From contig JBHIYN010000017.1 of assembly GCA_041984235.1 (NCBI GenBank), positions 60,018-124,017 on the forward strand: a stretch of DNA of 64,000 nt, given 5' to 3'. The notes beneath the pieces were generated by a model. That model ran no database searches. It worked only from the letters and a program-made list of their open reading frames with translations, and was not told the origin of the DNA. This DNA comes from JBHIYN01 sp041984235 (GTDB lineage: Bacteria > Pseudomonadota > Gammaproteobacteria > Ga0077536). A program made the translations under genes and the position numbers. Position 1 is the stretch's first letter. The number at the start of each line of letters is the position of its first letter. Shown here one piece after another: positions 30,165 to 40,994 of this stretch.

Positions 30165-31025
30165 TCACAGGTGCTCGGCGTACCACTCCAGCGCCGCCTG
30201 CGCGGCCTCGTCGAGGCGATCCATGTAGACGTCGTAATGCCGGCAGTCGAGCTCGAGCAGGCGCTTCGGCTCGCCCATCGCGGCGAAGGTCTCGCGTTGC
30301 CACGCGGTGGGGGTGGTGGTGTCGTTGCGCGCGACGATCATGAGCAGCGGGGTCGGCGCGATCGCCGGCGCGAACGCGGCCGGCTCGTAGGTACGCAGCA
30401 GGTCGAAGCTGCGCAGGGTGAGCGCGTTGCGATAGCGGCCGTCGCCATCCTTGCGCGCAATCCACTCCGCGGTCTCCGAGCCCGGCGTCGCGGCCGGGGT
30501 AACGGCCGGCGGCGCACCGCGCCGGCGCGCGTCGCGGTCGGCGTCGAGCTTTGCGCGAAAGGCGTCACGCTTCTCCGCCGGCACCCAGGTCTCGAAGGTG
30601 CGCGAGCCGCTGGTCAGCGGTACCTGCGACACCGCGCACTTCACGCGGCGGTCCAGTGCGCTCACCGTCAGCACGTGCCCACCGGCGTAGCTCGTACCCC
30701 ACAGGCCGATACGCGCGGGGTCGATGCCCGACAGGGTGCGCGCGAAGGAGATCGCCTCGCGCAGATCGCCGACCTGGCGCCAGGGATCGGTCTCGCCGCG
30801 CGGCCAGCCCGCGCTGCGCCCCCAGTTACGGTGATCGTAGGCGAGGCAGGCAAAGCCCGCGGCGACGAAACGTTCGGCGTACTCGGCGAGATCGAGATCG
30901 ACGATGCCGCTGAGACCATGGGTCAGGATGACCAGCGGCGCGGGCGCGGTCGTCGCCGGCGGGCGCGCCAGCCAGCCACAGAGCGCCACGCCATCGCTTT
31001 CGAAAAAAACGTCCTCGGCCTTCAT
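30165..31025 (-). CDS. Alpha/beta hydrolase
   Basis: 286 residues from the ATG at 31025 (MKAEDVFFES); longer starts upstream read as non-coding. The oxyanion strand is VILTHGLSG, the nucleophile elbow GTSYAGG (Ser112), the acid Asp235 in ARNDTTTP and the base His263 in CRHYDVY, so the triad is complete. The fold resembles the YcjY/xylan-esterase-like group. It lies in the catabolic run between a flavin monooxygenase and an exporter and probably cleaves an ester, lactone or C-C bond formed in that pathway. The actual substrate is unknown. Confidence 0.82.
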   Translation of the reverse strand: MKAEDVFFESDGVALCGWLARPPATTAPAPLVILTHGLSGIVDLDLAEYAERFVAAGFACLAYDHRNWGRSAGWPRGETDPWRQVGDLREAISFARTLSGIDPARIGLWGTSYAGGHVLTVSALDRRVKCAVSQVPLTSGSRTFETWVPAEKRDAFRAKLDADRDARRRGAPPAVTPAATPGSETAEWIARKDGDGRYRNALTLRSFDLLRTYEPAAFAPAIAPTPLLMIVARNDTTTPTAWQRETFAAMGEPKRLLELDCRHYDVYMDRLDEAAQAALEWYAEHL

Positions 31026-31207
31026 GTGGCGGCCCCCGCACGGCGCCGCGCCCATCGCATGCCCATCGTCACCCCTCCCCGGCATAATCGTCACACCATT
31101 CTGCCAGAGCGTCGTGCTCGCAGTCCCGCCCGGCTGCGGCCCGTGCGCAGGCGCCAAGCCGCGTGCCGGCACAGCAAGGGTGCCGGCGCAGCCGCGCCGG
31201 AGCCGCC

Positions 31208-32410
31208 TCAAAACGGGTTCTGCGACTCCAGCCCGAGCATGATGCGGCCGAGTTGCTCGGTGATGCGGTCGACGTGGCCGTTGATGTGCAGCGGCATGGC
31301 CTGGAAGTCGCGGTAGCGGCGTTCGAAATCGGTGCCTTCACGCAGACCGTTGCCACCGAGCACGCGCAGGGTGAGCTTCATCGCCTCGTCGCACAGCATG
31401 ACCGCCTGCATGCCGGCAGCAGTCTGGCGGAAGTAGTCACCCTCGGTCGGCAACGCGCGCGCGGCGATGCGCGCGTCGGTCTCCGCCATCGCGGCGTAAA
31501 CGGTGTCGGTGGCGGCCTCGACCAGGGCGCGGGCGCGACCGAGATTGACGTGGATGGTCGGGCGCTCGACCATCCTGGTGCCGAAGATGGCGATGCGCTC
31601 GCGGATCCCGGCCGCGGTCTCGTCGAGCGACACCGCGGCAACCCCGGTCGCCATGGTCCCCAGCCACAGCACCGACAGGGCGACCCAGTCCTCGCGGTAG
31701 CGGTGGTGCAGCATGGGGTATTCCGGGTTGCGGAAGTCGGCGCGGTACTTCGGCCGCCACGGCACCACGCGTGTACCCGGCACGCGGACGCCCGCGTAGT
31801 GCACGTGATCGGTGGCCGAGGCGCGCAGGCTCATCGCGTCCCAGGTCTGCTCGATGCGTACCCCGGGATCGCGCAGATCGGCGAGCGTGAAACGCGGTGA
31901 ATCGGCGGTGTCCTCGTTGAACACCACGCCGACCCATTCCGCGTAGCGCGCGCCCGAGCCGAACGCCGCGACGCCGTCGAGGACGGTGTCTTCGCCGGCC
32001 GCGGTACCGCTGACCTTGGACGAGGCGCCGGCCGGGAAGCAGACCCATTCACGGGCGGTCACGATGTCCTTCAGGAACGCCTCGTGATCGGGACCGAGCA
32101 GGCCGGCGAAGTGGTGAAAGGTGCACAGGTGATTCCACAGGCACCACGCGGTGGAGCCGCAGCGGGCGGCGACCGCGCGCAGCTCGTTGCCGATGGCGAC
32201 GATGCTCGCGTCCAGGCCGCCGAGGTTGGGACTGCCGGACAGGCGCATGACGTCGGTCTGCTTGAGCGCGGCGATGACCTCGGGCGCGACCGAGCGCGAG
32301 GCGTCGGCGTCCGCCGCCTGCGCCGCGATCTGCGCCAGCAGCGGCGCGGTGTACACCGCGTCCCCCCAGGCCCGCCCCGCGGGCGAGGTGCGTGCGTCGT
32401 CAGCGCTCAC
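31208..32410 (-). CDS. Acyl-CoA dehydrogenase-fold flavin-dependent monooxygenase (HsaA-like)
   Basis: 400 residues with the acyl-CoA dehydrogenase fold. The N-terminal ADADASRSVAPEVIAALKQTDVMRL, RCGSTAWCLWNHLC and the C-terminal GGNGLREGTDFERRYRDFQAM fit the group D monooxygenases (HsaA, p-hydroxyphenylacetate hydroxylase component). True dehydrogenases have a catalytic Glu near here that I do not see. Such enzymes hydroxylate phenols or related compounds with reduced flavin from a partner reductase. No reductase is encoded nearby, though the LLM protein two genes upstream shares the same flavin need. Confidence 0.82.
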   Translation of the reverse strand: MSADDARTSPAGRAWGDAVYTAPLLAQIAAQAADADASRSVAPEVIAALKQTDVMRLSGSPNLGGLDASIVAIGNELRAVAARCGSTAWCLWNHLCTFHHFAGLLGPDHEAFLKDIVTAREWVCFPAGASSKVSGTAAGEDTVLDGVAAFGSGARYAEWVGVVFNEDTADSPRFTLADLRDPGVRIEQTWDAMSLRASATDHVHYAGVRVPGTRVVPWRPKYRADFRNPEYPMLHHRYREDWVALSVLWLGTMATGVAAVSLDETAAGIRERIAIFGTRMVERPTIHVNLGRARALVEAATDTVYAAMAETDARIAARALPTEGDYFRQTAAGMQAVMLCDEAMKLTLRVLGGNGLREGTDFERRYRDFQAMPLHINGHVDRITEQLGRIMLGLESQNPF

Positions 32411-32486
32411 TGTGCGGTCTCCGTGGTGGTGCGGACGGCGCGGATTCTAGCAAAGCGCCTGCCGGCGGCAGGCAGCAGCGCGGAAG

Positions 32487-33506
32487 CTAGCCGCCGGCGG
32501 CCGGGCCTTCGAGGTAATCGAGACACCCGCTTTGCGCGAGCACGGGACGCAGCCACTCCAGGCTGGCCGGTGGCAGCGCGCCGAATCGACTGCGCAGGTA
32601 GCCGTAGCAGCGCGCGTGGTAGCGGAACACCGGCTGGCTGTAAGCGTGGCCGTCGAGCTCGATGGCGAATTCCCCCACGCCCGTGTCCAGCGCGTGCTGG
32701 TTGGCGGCGAGGTAGGGCAGGTAGCGGCGACCGGCGAGACCCAGCAGCGCGCACAGCGCCGGCGGCAGGTCGTCGGCGCGCGCGCGCCACTCACCTTCGA
32801 CCCCGGACGTGTCGTCGAGCCGCCGCACCCAGTTGCGCGTGCGTGGCGCCCGTTCGCGCATGATCGCGCCGGGCGTGGGATCGGCGGCCAGGGTATTGAG
32901 CTGGGCATACAGACCGAAGTCGGCCAAAGCCGGGCGCGAGCCGAACAGGAAGCGATCGGTCGCCACGAAGCCCTCCAGCGCCTGCAGCACGTCGCGGTAG
33001 CTCGCCTCCAGCAGCGGCGCATTGGCCGGCGTGCAGCCGACCAGCGACATGCGCGATACCTGGCGCGCGATGAAATCGCGCGTAAGCTCGGCGAGCGCTT
33101 CGTGGTCGAGCTGCGGATGGGCGTCGTCCATCACCCAGCGCGCGCCGCTCAGCTGGTCGGCCGGCTGGCTGAAGCGATAGTGGAAAAGGCTCTTGGTCAG
33201 CCACTCGTCCGCCAGGTCCTCCACCAGGTCGCTCAGGAACGCGGCGCCGGGCTCGGCGGGGATCACCGAGCGCGCGCCGGGGTGCGCGCGTTCGAGATCG
33301 ACAATGATCGGCGTACTGTCGGTGCGATAGCTGCCGTCCGGGTACTGCACGACCGGCATGATCTGCGGGCGCACCGCGGCAGTCTCGGCGAAGAACTGTG
33401 GCATGCGCGCAACCCAGTGGTGGGCGATGCGGCGGTAGCGCAGCACCGCCCGCACCTTGACCGCGTAGGGCGAGGACTCGATGCCGATGACCCGGTAGAC
33501 GCCCAT
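32487..33506 (-). CDS. Glutathione S-transferase family protein, long form
   Basis: 339 residues, longer than the usual ~210-230. The N-terminal thioredoxin-like domain is visible: GIESSPYAVKVRAVLRYRRI, MPVVQYPDGSYRTDSTPII with the cis-Pro before V and the DST motif. A helical GST_C domain follows with RPALADFGLYAQL near residue 210. A ~100-residue C-terminal extension (ELDGHAYSQPVFRYHARCYG) is not part of the standard fold. It sits between the LLM oxidoreductase and HsaA-like genes, so it may open an epoxide or isomerise an intermediate. Confidence 0.82.
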   Translation of the reverse strand: MGVYRVIGIESSPYAVKVRAVLRYRRIAHHWVARMPQFFAETAAVRPQIMPVVQYPDGSYRTDSTPIIVDLERAHPGARSVIPAEPGAAFLSDLVEDLADEWLTKSLFHYRFSQPADQLSGARWVMDDAHPQLDHEALAELTRDFIARQVSRMSLVGCTPANAPLLEASYRDVLQALEGFVATDRFLFGSRPALADFGLYAQLNTLAADPTPGAIMRERAPRTRNWVRRLDDTSGVEGEWRARADDLPPALCALLGLAGRRYLPYLAANQHALDTGVGEFAIELDGHAYSQPVFRYHARCYGYLRSRFGALPPASLEWLRPVLAQSGCLDYLEGPAAGG

Positions 33507-33523
33507 GGCGGCGCGGCCCGAAG

Positions 33524-34699
33524 CTATTGCGCCCCGCCCTTCACCTCCGCCTCGTGCTTCGCGCGAAAGGCTTCGATCGCTTCGCCCTGGGCCGCGGCCA
33601 GCGGCTCGCGCACGGCGCGCAGCGCCGCCTCGCTGGTCTGCATGCGGACGTTGGTGCGCTTGAAATGCGGGATGACGTAATCAGCGAAGAGCTGGTAGTG
33701 ACGCTTCTTGGTTTCGAAGTCGGTCCAGTTGTGATCGAACAGCAGGTAGTTGCCGAAGCCGCCGTTGGAGAGCTCGACGATGCTCTCGATGTGCGCGATG
33801 GCGTCGTCCGGCGTGCCGATCACGGCCGAGCCCGTGTTCAGCGCCCACTCGATGTACTCGTCGAGGTCGTTACCCTCGACCTGGATCTGCGGTGCGGCGG
33901 CGGTGTGCTGCAGGTAGTCGCACCACGCGCGGATGCCGTAGCGCACGTCGGCCAGCGCCTGCTCGCGCGTCTCGGCCAGGTGCATCAGACCGACCACGCG
34001 CCAGGCCTCGCGGCTGACCGTGCGGCCGAACTCGGCCGCGCGCTGCTCGACCACGTCCCAGTGCATGGCGAGCACGTCGACCCCGGCCTGCATGGTCGCA
34101 CCGATCGAGATCAGGCCGATGCCGTGCTTGCCGGCGAGGCGCGGACCGGATGGCGAGACCACGGCGGCGGCGACCACCGGCGGGTGCGGGTCCTGGTAGT
34201 AGTCGAGCTGCAGGCGTGCATCGACCAGCCGGTAGCGCGGCGTCTCGATGCTGATCGGCTCGTCGCTGGTCATGAGATGCATGAGCACGTCGAAGTCGAC
34301 TTCCAGCGCCTCGCGCTGCTCTTGCGGCGCCATGCCGATCATCGCCGCATCGCTGGCCAGCGCACCCGGCCCGACGCCGAGCATGACGCGCCCGCGGGTG
34401 AGGTGGTCGACCAGCGCGAGACGGTCGGCGACCCACAGCGGGTTGTGGTAAGGCAGGGACACCACCCCGGTGCCGAGGCGCAGGTGACGCGTCTGCGCGG
34501 CAACGTGGGCAATGAAGATCAACGGGTCGTTGATCAGCTCGACGCCACCCGAGTGATGCTCACCGAACCAGGCCTCGTCGAAGCCGATGTCGTCCAGCAA
34601 GCGCACCAGCTCGACGTCGCGCTGCAGCGCATAGGTCGGGTTGTAGTTGGTCGGAACGTGGTGCGGCGGCAGGAACGCGCCGAATTGCATGCGGGCCAT
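33524..34699 (-). CDS. LLM class flavin-dependent oxidoreductase (bacterial luciferase-like)
   Basis: 391 residues from the ATG at 34699, with GGAG 9 bases upstream; further upstream codons look non-coding. The luciferase-like TIM barrel shows FGAFLPPHHVP, DIGFDEAWFGEHHSGG, LRLGTGVVSLPYHNPLWVAD and RVMLGVGPGALASDA. These proteins use reduced FMN or F420; the organism type makes FMN likely. Members include alkane, limonene and long-chain aldehyde monooxygenases. Its place after liuD suggests oxidation of a branched or terpenoid substrate feeding the acyl-CoA steps. Confidence 0.87.
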   Translation of the reverse strand: MARMQFGAFLPPHHVPTNYNPTYALQRDVELVRLLDDIGFDEAWFGEHHSGGVELINDPLIFIAHVAAQTRHLRLGTGVVSLPYHNPLWVADRLALVDHLTRGRVMLGVGPGALASDAAMIGMAPQEQREALEVDFDVLMHLMTSDEPISIETPRYRLVDARLQLDYYQDPHPPVVAAAVVSPSGPRLAGKHGIGLISIGATMQAGVDVLAMHWDVVEQRAAEFGRTVSREAWRVVGLMHLAETREQALADVRYGIRAWCDYLQHTAAAPQIQVEGNDLDEYIEWALNTGSAVIGTPDDAIAHIESIVELSNGGFGNYLLFDHNWTDFETKKRHYQLFADYVIPHFKRTNVRMQTSEAALRAVREPLAAAQGEAIEAFRAKHEAEVKGGAQ

Positions 34700-34745
34700 G
34701 AAGGGGTTCTCCGGGTTGTACGAACGCCGCGCCGCGGCAGCGGCG

Positions 34746-36731
<1,986 letters not shown>

Positions 36732-36741
36732 GGTCGGTGCC

Positions 36742-38349
36742 TCACATGCGGAACAGGCCGAAGCGCGGCTCCGGAATCGGTGCGTTGAGCGTCGAGTGCA
36801 GCGACAGCCCCAGCACGCGGCGCGACTGTGCCGGATCGACCACGCCATCGTCCCACAGCCTGGCGGTGGCGTAGTACGGATGGCCCTGGTGCTCGTACTG
36901 CTCGCGGATGGGTGCCTTGAAGGCCTCCTCCTCCTCCGCCGGCCAGCTCTCGCCGCGCGCCTCCAGGCCGTCGCGGCGCACGGTGGCGAGCACCGACGCC
37001 GCCTGCTCCCCGCCCATCACGCTGATGCGCGAGTTCGGCCACATCCACAGGTAACGCGGCGAATAGGCGCGGCCGCACATGCCGTAGTTGCCGGCACCGA
37101 AGCTGCCGCCGATGATGAGGGTGATCTTGGGCACCTGCGCCGTCGCCACCGCGGTCACCAGCTTGGCGCCGTCCTTGGCGATGCCGCCGTTCTCGTACTT
37201 GCGCCCGACCATGAAGCCGGTGATGTTCTGCAGGAACAGCAGCGGCACCTTGCGCTGCGCGCAGAGCTCGATGAAGTGCGCCCCCTTCTGCGCCGATTCG
37301 CTGAACAGGATGCCATTGTTGGCGATGATGCCGACCGGCACGCCGTAGAGATGCGAGAAGCCGGTGACCAGGGTCGAGCCGTAGCGCGCCTTGAATTCGT
37401 CGAAACGCGAGCCGTCGACGAGGCGCGCGATGATCTCGCGCACGTCGTAGGGCGTACGCGTGTCGGTCGGCAGTACGCCGTAGATCTCGGCTGGGTCGTA
37501 GAGCGGCTCCTCGCTCGGCTGCAGGACCACCGTGTCCGGCTTGCGCCGGTTGAGGTTGGCGACGATGCGGCGCGCGATGGCAATCGCGTGGTAGTCGTCG
37601 TCGGCGAGGTGATCGGCGACGCCGGAGAGACGCGTGTGCACGTCACCGCCGCCGAGGTCCTCGGCCGAGACGACCTCACCGGTGGCGGCCTTCACCAGCG
37701 GCGGACCACCGAGGAAGATGGTGCCCTGGTTCTTCACGATCACGGTGTCGTCGCTCATCGCCGGCACGTAGGCGCCGCCCGCGGTGCACGAGCCCATCAC
37801 TACCGCGATCTGCGGGATGCCGAGTGCGCTCATGTTGGCCTGGTTGTAGAAGATGCGGCCAAAGTGCTCGCGGTCGGGGAAGACCTCGTCCTGCTTGGGC
37901 AGGAAGGCGCCACCGGAGTCGACCAGGTAGATGCACGGCAGGCGATTCTCGCGCGCGATCTCCTGCGCACGCAGGTGCTTCTTGACCGTCATCGGGTAGT
38001 AGGTGCCGCCCTTGACGGTAGCGTCGTTGGCGATGATCAGGCACTCGGTGCCCTGCACGCGGCCGACCCCGGCGATCATGCCCGCGGCCGGGGCGTCGCC
38101 GTCGTACATGTCCCACGCCGCGAGCTGGCCAATCTCGAGGAACGGCGTGCCCGGGTCGAGCAGCCGGTCGACGCGTTCGCGCGGCAGCAGCTTGCCACGC
38201 GCGACGTGCCGCTCGCGCGCGCGCTCACCGCCCCCGGCTTCGACCGTCTGCGCCTTCTCGCGCAGGTCCGCGACCAGCGTGCGCATGTGCTCGGCGTTGG
38301 CGCGGAAGGCGTCCGAACGCGGATTGATGGCTGACTTGATGACTTCCAT
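36742..38349 (-). CDS. liuB: Methylcrotonyl-CoA carboxylase carboxyltransferase beta subunit
   Basis: 535 residues, as usual for MCC beta. Very MCC-like blocks: GAFLPKQDEVFPD, NGILFSESAQKGAHFIEL, FLQNITGFMVG, LIIGGSFGAGNYGMCGRAYS, SRISVMGGEQAASVLATV, and ARLWDDGVVDPAQSR. It transfers CO2 from carboxybiotin on LiuD to the acyl-CoA. Geranyl-CoA carboxylase AtuC is the closest alternative and differs mainly at substrate-pocket residues I cannot assign without alignment. It lies between liuA (8-base gap) and liuD. Confidence 0.93.
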   Translation of the reverse strand: MEVIKSAINPRSDAFRANAEHMRTLVADLREKAQTVEAGGGERARERHVARGKLLPRERVDRLLDPGTPFLEIGQLAAWDMYDGDAPAAGMIAGVGRVQGTECLIIANDATVKGGTYYPMTVKKHLRAQEIARENRLPCIYLVDSGGAFLPKQDEVFPDREHFGRIFYNQANMSALGIPQIAVVMGSCTAGGAYVPAMSDDTVIVKNQGTIFLGGPPLVKAATGEVVSAEDLGGGDVHTRLSGVADHLADDDYHAIAIARRIVANLNRRKPDTVVLQPSEEPLYDPAEIYGVLPTDTRTPYDVREIIARLVDGSRFDEFKARYGSTLVTGFSHLYGVPVGIIANNGILFSESAQKGAHFIELCAQRKVPLLFLQNITGFMVGRKYENGGIAKDGAKLVTAVATAQVPKITLIIGGSFGAGNYGMCGRAYSPRYLWMWPNSRISVMGGEQAASVLATVRRDGLEARGESWPAEEEEAFKAPIREQYEHQGHPYYATARLWDDGVVDPAQSRRVLGLSLHSTLNAPIPEPRFGLFRM

Positions 38350-38357
38350 GCCCGCTC

Positions 38358-39533
38358 CTACCGCGTGTCGCTGAACAGCTCGCGGCCGATCAGCATGCGC
38401 CTGATCTCAGAGGTACCGGCGCCGATCTCGTAGAGCTTGGCGTCGCGCCACAGGCGGCCGGTGGCGTACTCGTTGATGTAGCCGTTGCCGCCCAGCGTCT
38501 GGATCGCCTCGCCCGCCATCCAGGTCGCCTTCTCGGCGGCATAGAGAATGGCGCCGGCGGCGTCCTTGCGCAGGGTGCGCGAGTGCCCGCCGGCATCGCA
38601 GGCGCGCCCGACCGCGTAGACATAGGCGCGGCAGGCCTGCCAGGTGGTGTACATGTCGGCGAGCTTGCCCTGCATGAGCTGGAACTCGCCGATCGGCTGG
38701 CCGAACTGCTCACGCTCGTGCACGTAGGGCAGCACCACGTCCATGCACGCGTCCATGATGCCGAGCGGTCCGGCGGAGAGCACCGCGCGCTCGTAGTCGA
38801 GACCGGACATCAGTACGCGCACGCCGTCCCCGACCTCGCCGAGCACGTTCTCCACCGGCACCTCGCAGTCGTCGAAAAACAGCGGCCAGGTGTTGGAGCC
38901 GCGCATGCCGAGCTTGTCGAGCTTGCTGCCGGTGGTGAAGCCGCTGAAACCTTTCTCGATGATGAACGCGGTCATGCCGCGCGGCCCGGCCTCGGGGTCG
39001 GTCTTGGCGTAGACCACCAGCACGTCGGCGTCGCCGCCGTTGGTGATCCACATCTTCGAACCGTTGAGCACGTAGCTGTCGCCCTTCTTCTCGGCGGCGA
39101 GCTTCATGCTGACCACGTCCGAGCCCGCGTTGGGCTCGCTCATGGCGAGGGCGCCGACGTGTTCGCCGGAGACCAGCTTGGGCAGGTAGCGCGCCTTCTG
39201 CTCGGCGTTGCCGTTGCGGTGGATCTGGTTCACGCACAGGTTCGAGTGCGCGCCGTAGGACAGCCCGACCGCGGCCGAGGCGCGCGAGATCTCCTCCATG
39301 GCGACGATATGCGCGAGGTAGCCGAGATCGGCGCCGCCGTATTCCTCGCCGACGGTGACGCCGTGTACGCCGATCTCGCCGAGCTTGCGCCACAGGTCGG
39401 GCGGGAACTGGTTCTCGGCGTCGATGTCCTGCGCGCGCGGCGCGATCTCGCTGGCGGCGAAATCGGCGACCGCCTCGCGCAGCATGTCGACGGTGTCGCC
39501 GAGGTCGAAGCTGATCCCCGGAAGTGTGGCCAT
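38358..39533 (-). CDS. liuA: Isovaleryl-CoA dehydrogenase
   Basis: 391 residues from the ATG at 39533, with GGGGAG 9 bases upstream. Strong match to isovaleryl-CoA dehydrogenase: SYGAHSNLCVNQI, ALAMSEPNAGSDVVSMKL, LNGSKMWITNGGDADVLVVYAK, FGQPIGEFQLMQGKLADMYT and GGNGYINEYATGRLWRDAKL. The catalytic Glu sits in the DYERAVLSAGPLG helix and the C-terminal loop has AGTSE, as in this branch. It oxidises isovaleryl-CoA to 3-methylcrotonyl-CoA with FAD and passes electrons to ETF. It is the first gene of the long minus-strand run. Confidence 0.93.
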   Translation of the reverse strand: MATLPGISFDLGDTVDMLREAVADFAASEIAPRAQDIDAENQFPPDLWRKLGEIGVHGVTVGEEYGGADLGYLAHIVAMEEISRASAAVGLSYGAHSNLCVNQIHRNGNAEQKARYLPKLVSGEHVGALAMSEPNAGSDVVSMKLAAEKKGDSYVLNGSKMWITNGGDADVLVVYAKTDPEAGPRGMTAFIIEKGFSGFTTGSKLDKLGMRGSNTWPLFFDDCEVPVENVLGEVGDGVRVLMSGLDYERAVLSAGPLGIMDACMDVVLPYVHEREQFGQPIGEFQLMQGKLADMYTTWQACRAYVYAVGRACDAGGHSRTLRKDAAGAILYAAEKATWMAGEAIQTLGGNGYINEYATGRLWRDAKLYEIGAGTSEIRRMLIGRELFSDTR

Positions 39534-39646
39534 GGTGTGCTCTCCCCGTTGCGGTGCGCGGAACGGCGACGCTGCGCGACCGGGCGCCGCGCCGCCTGAC
39601 AGCATGAGAGCGTAGCGGCGCGCAGAGAGCAAGAGATGCCAGAATG

Positions 39647-39664
39647 GTTGCATATTGTGCCAAC
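39647..39664. promoter_or_regulatory. Possible operator between liuA and the AraC regulator
   Basis: GTTG at 39647-39650 and CAAC at 39661-39664 form a short dyad with a 10-base AT-rich spacer. It lies in the 149-base divergent gap. It is 19 bases before the regulator start and 114 bases before liuA. A single short dyad is weak evidence. Confidence 0.25.
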
Positions 39665-39682
39665 TATTCGGAGACTGGCCGG

Positions 39683-40726
39683 ATGAAAGCGGACCTGAGC
39701 AACGCCCCCTCCGAGACACCGAAGCACCTCTCACGTCGCGCGGAGACGCCAATGGCCTTCATCCGGGCCATTACCCTGGCGTACCAGCGCTATGACATGA
39801 ATCCTGCCGCGGCGCTGCGCCGGGCCGGGATCCCCGCGCAACGCCTGGACGATCCGGAAGCACGCGTGACCGCGGCGCAGATGGAGGCCGTTTCCGAAGC
39901 TGCCATGCGCGAGCTGGACGACGAGGCGCTGGGCTGGTTCAGCCGTCGCCTGCCCTGGGGCAGCTACGGCATGCTGTGCCGCGCATCGCTCAGTGCACCG
40001 AACCTGGGAGTCGCCCTGAAGCGGTGGTGCCGGCACCACCGCCTGCTGGTCGACGATGTCGAGCTGGTGCTGGCGACAAACGGCAGCACCGCTGCGCTGC
40101 GTATCGAGGAGACGCGTACCGCGGGGCCGATGCGCGAGTTCTGCCTGGTGACCCTGATGCGCTACGTGCATGGCTTCGCCTGTTGGTCCATCGACTCCCG
40201 CATTCCGCTGAACGCCGTGTACCTGCCGTTTGCACGCCCCGCGCATGCCTCGGTGTATGGCTTCATCTTTTCCGGAGCGCTCGAGTTCGACGCCGCGACT
40301 GCCGGTTTCGATTTCGAAGCGCGCTATCTCGACCTGCCGCTGGTACGCGACGAGCAGGCCCTGCGCGCCATGCTCAGGCGCGCCCTGCCACTGACCGTGC
40401 TGCAGTACCGCCGCGACCGCCTGCTGGTCGACCGCGCACGTGCGGTGCTGCGCGCGCGGCCCGATGGCTGCAGGGATGCAGGGGCGCTGGCCGCACGCCT
40501 CAACGTCTCCGTGCGCACCCTCTACCGGCGGCTGAACGAAGCGGGCCTGACCCTGCAGCAGCTCAAGGACGAGGCCCGCCGCGAGCGCGCCATCGAGCTG
40601 CTGCAACGCACCGACCGACCGCTGTGGCAGATCGCCGCCGCGGTCGGCTTCGGCAACGAGAAGAGCTTTGCACGGGCGTTCCGCAAGTGGACCGGCCGCA
40701 CGCCGCGCGAAGTGCGCGCCGGCTGA
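39683..40726 (+). CDS. AraC family transcriptional regulator, probable liu cluster regulator
   Basis: 347 residues from the ATG at 39683 (CGGAGA 8 bases upstream). The N-terminal Arabinose_bd-type sensor domain (residues ~20-210, RAITLAYQRYDMNPAAALRRAG, DDEALGWFSRRLPWGSYGML) marks the VirS/OruR-like branch. The C-terminus has two helix-turn-helix units (LAARLNVSVRTLYRRLNEAG and IAAAVGFGNEKSFARAFRKW). It is divergent from liuA, so it most likely controls the catabolic run. The more usual liu regulator is MerR-type LiuR, so this arrangement differs. The effector is unknown. Confidence 0.88.
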   Translation: MKADLSNAPSETPKHLSRRAETPMAFIRAITLAYQRYDMNPAAALRRAGIPAQRLDDPEARVTAAQMEAVSEAAMRELDDEALGWFSRRLPWGSYGMLCRASLSAPNLGVALKRWCRHHRLLVDDVELVLATNGSTAALRIEETRTAGPMREFCLVTLMRYVHGFACWSIDSRIPLNAVYLPFARPAHASVYGFIFSGALEFDAATAGFDFEARYLDLPLVRDEQALRAMLRRALPLTVLQYRRDRLLVDRARAVLRARPDGCRDAGALAARLNVSVRTLYRRLNEAGLTLQQLKDEARRERAIELLQRTDRPLWQIAAAVGFGNEKSFARAFRKWTGRTPREVRAG

Positions 40727-40994
40727 CCCCTTTACGGTCCGTCGCAAGGCATCGTTCACACGACCGGGGCGCCGTGGGCGCATAGATGTACCAAGCTGTG
40801 GACGTACGGTTCCGCACGGTGCCGGAGTATCCGGACCAGCAGGCTTCGCCGGCATGCGGACGGCGATAATGCGCGAGGCTTCGCAGGTCAAGGGCAGGCG
40901 CGTATGATGTGAACCGTCGTCGCCATGCTCGCTGAACGTGCATGCAAGACGCGCCCGTCCCAGGCGCTGCCACTGATCCAGGGGAGCGAACCGC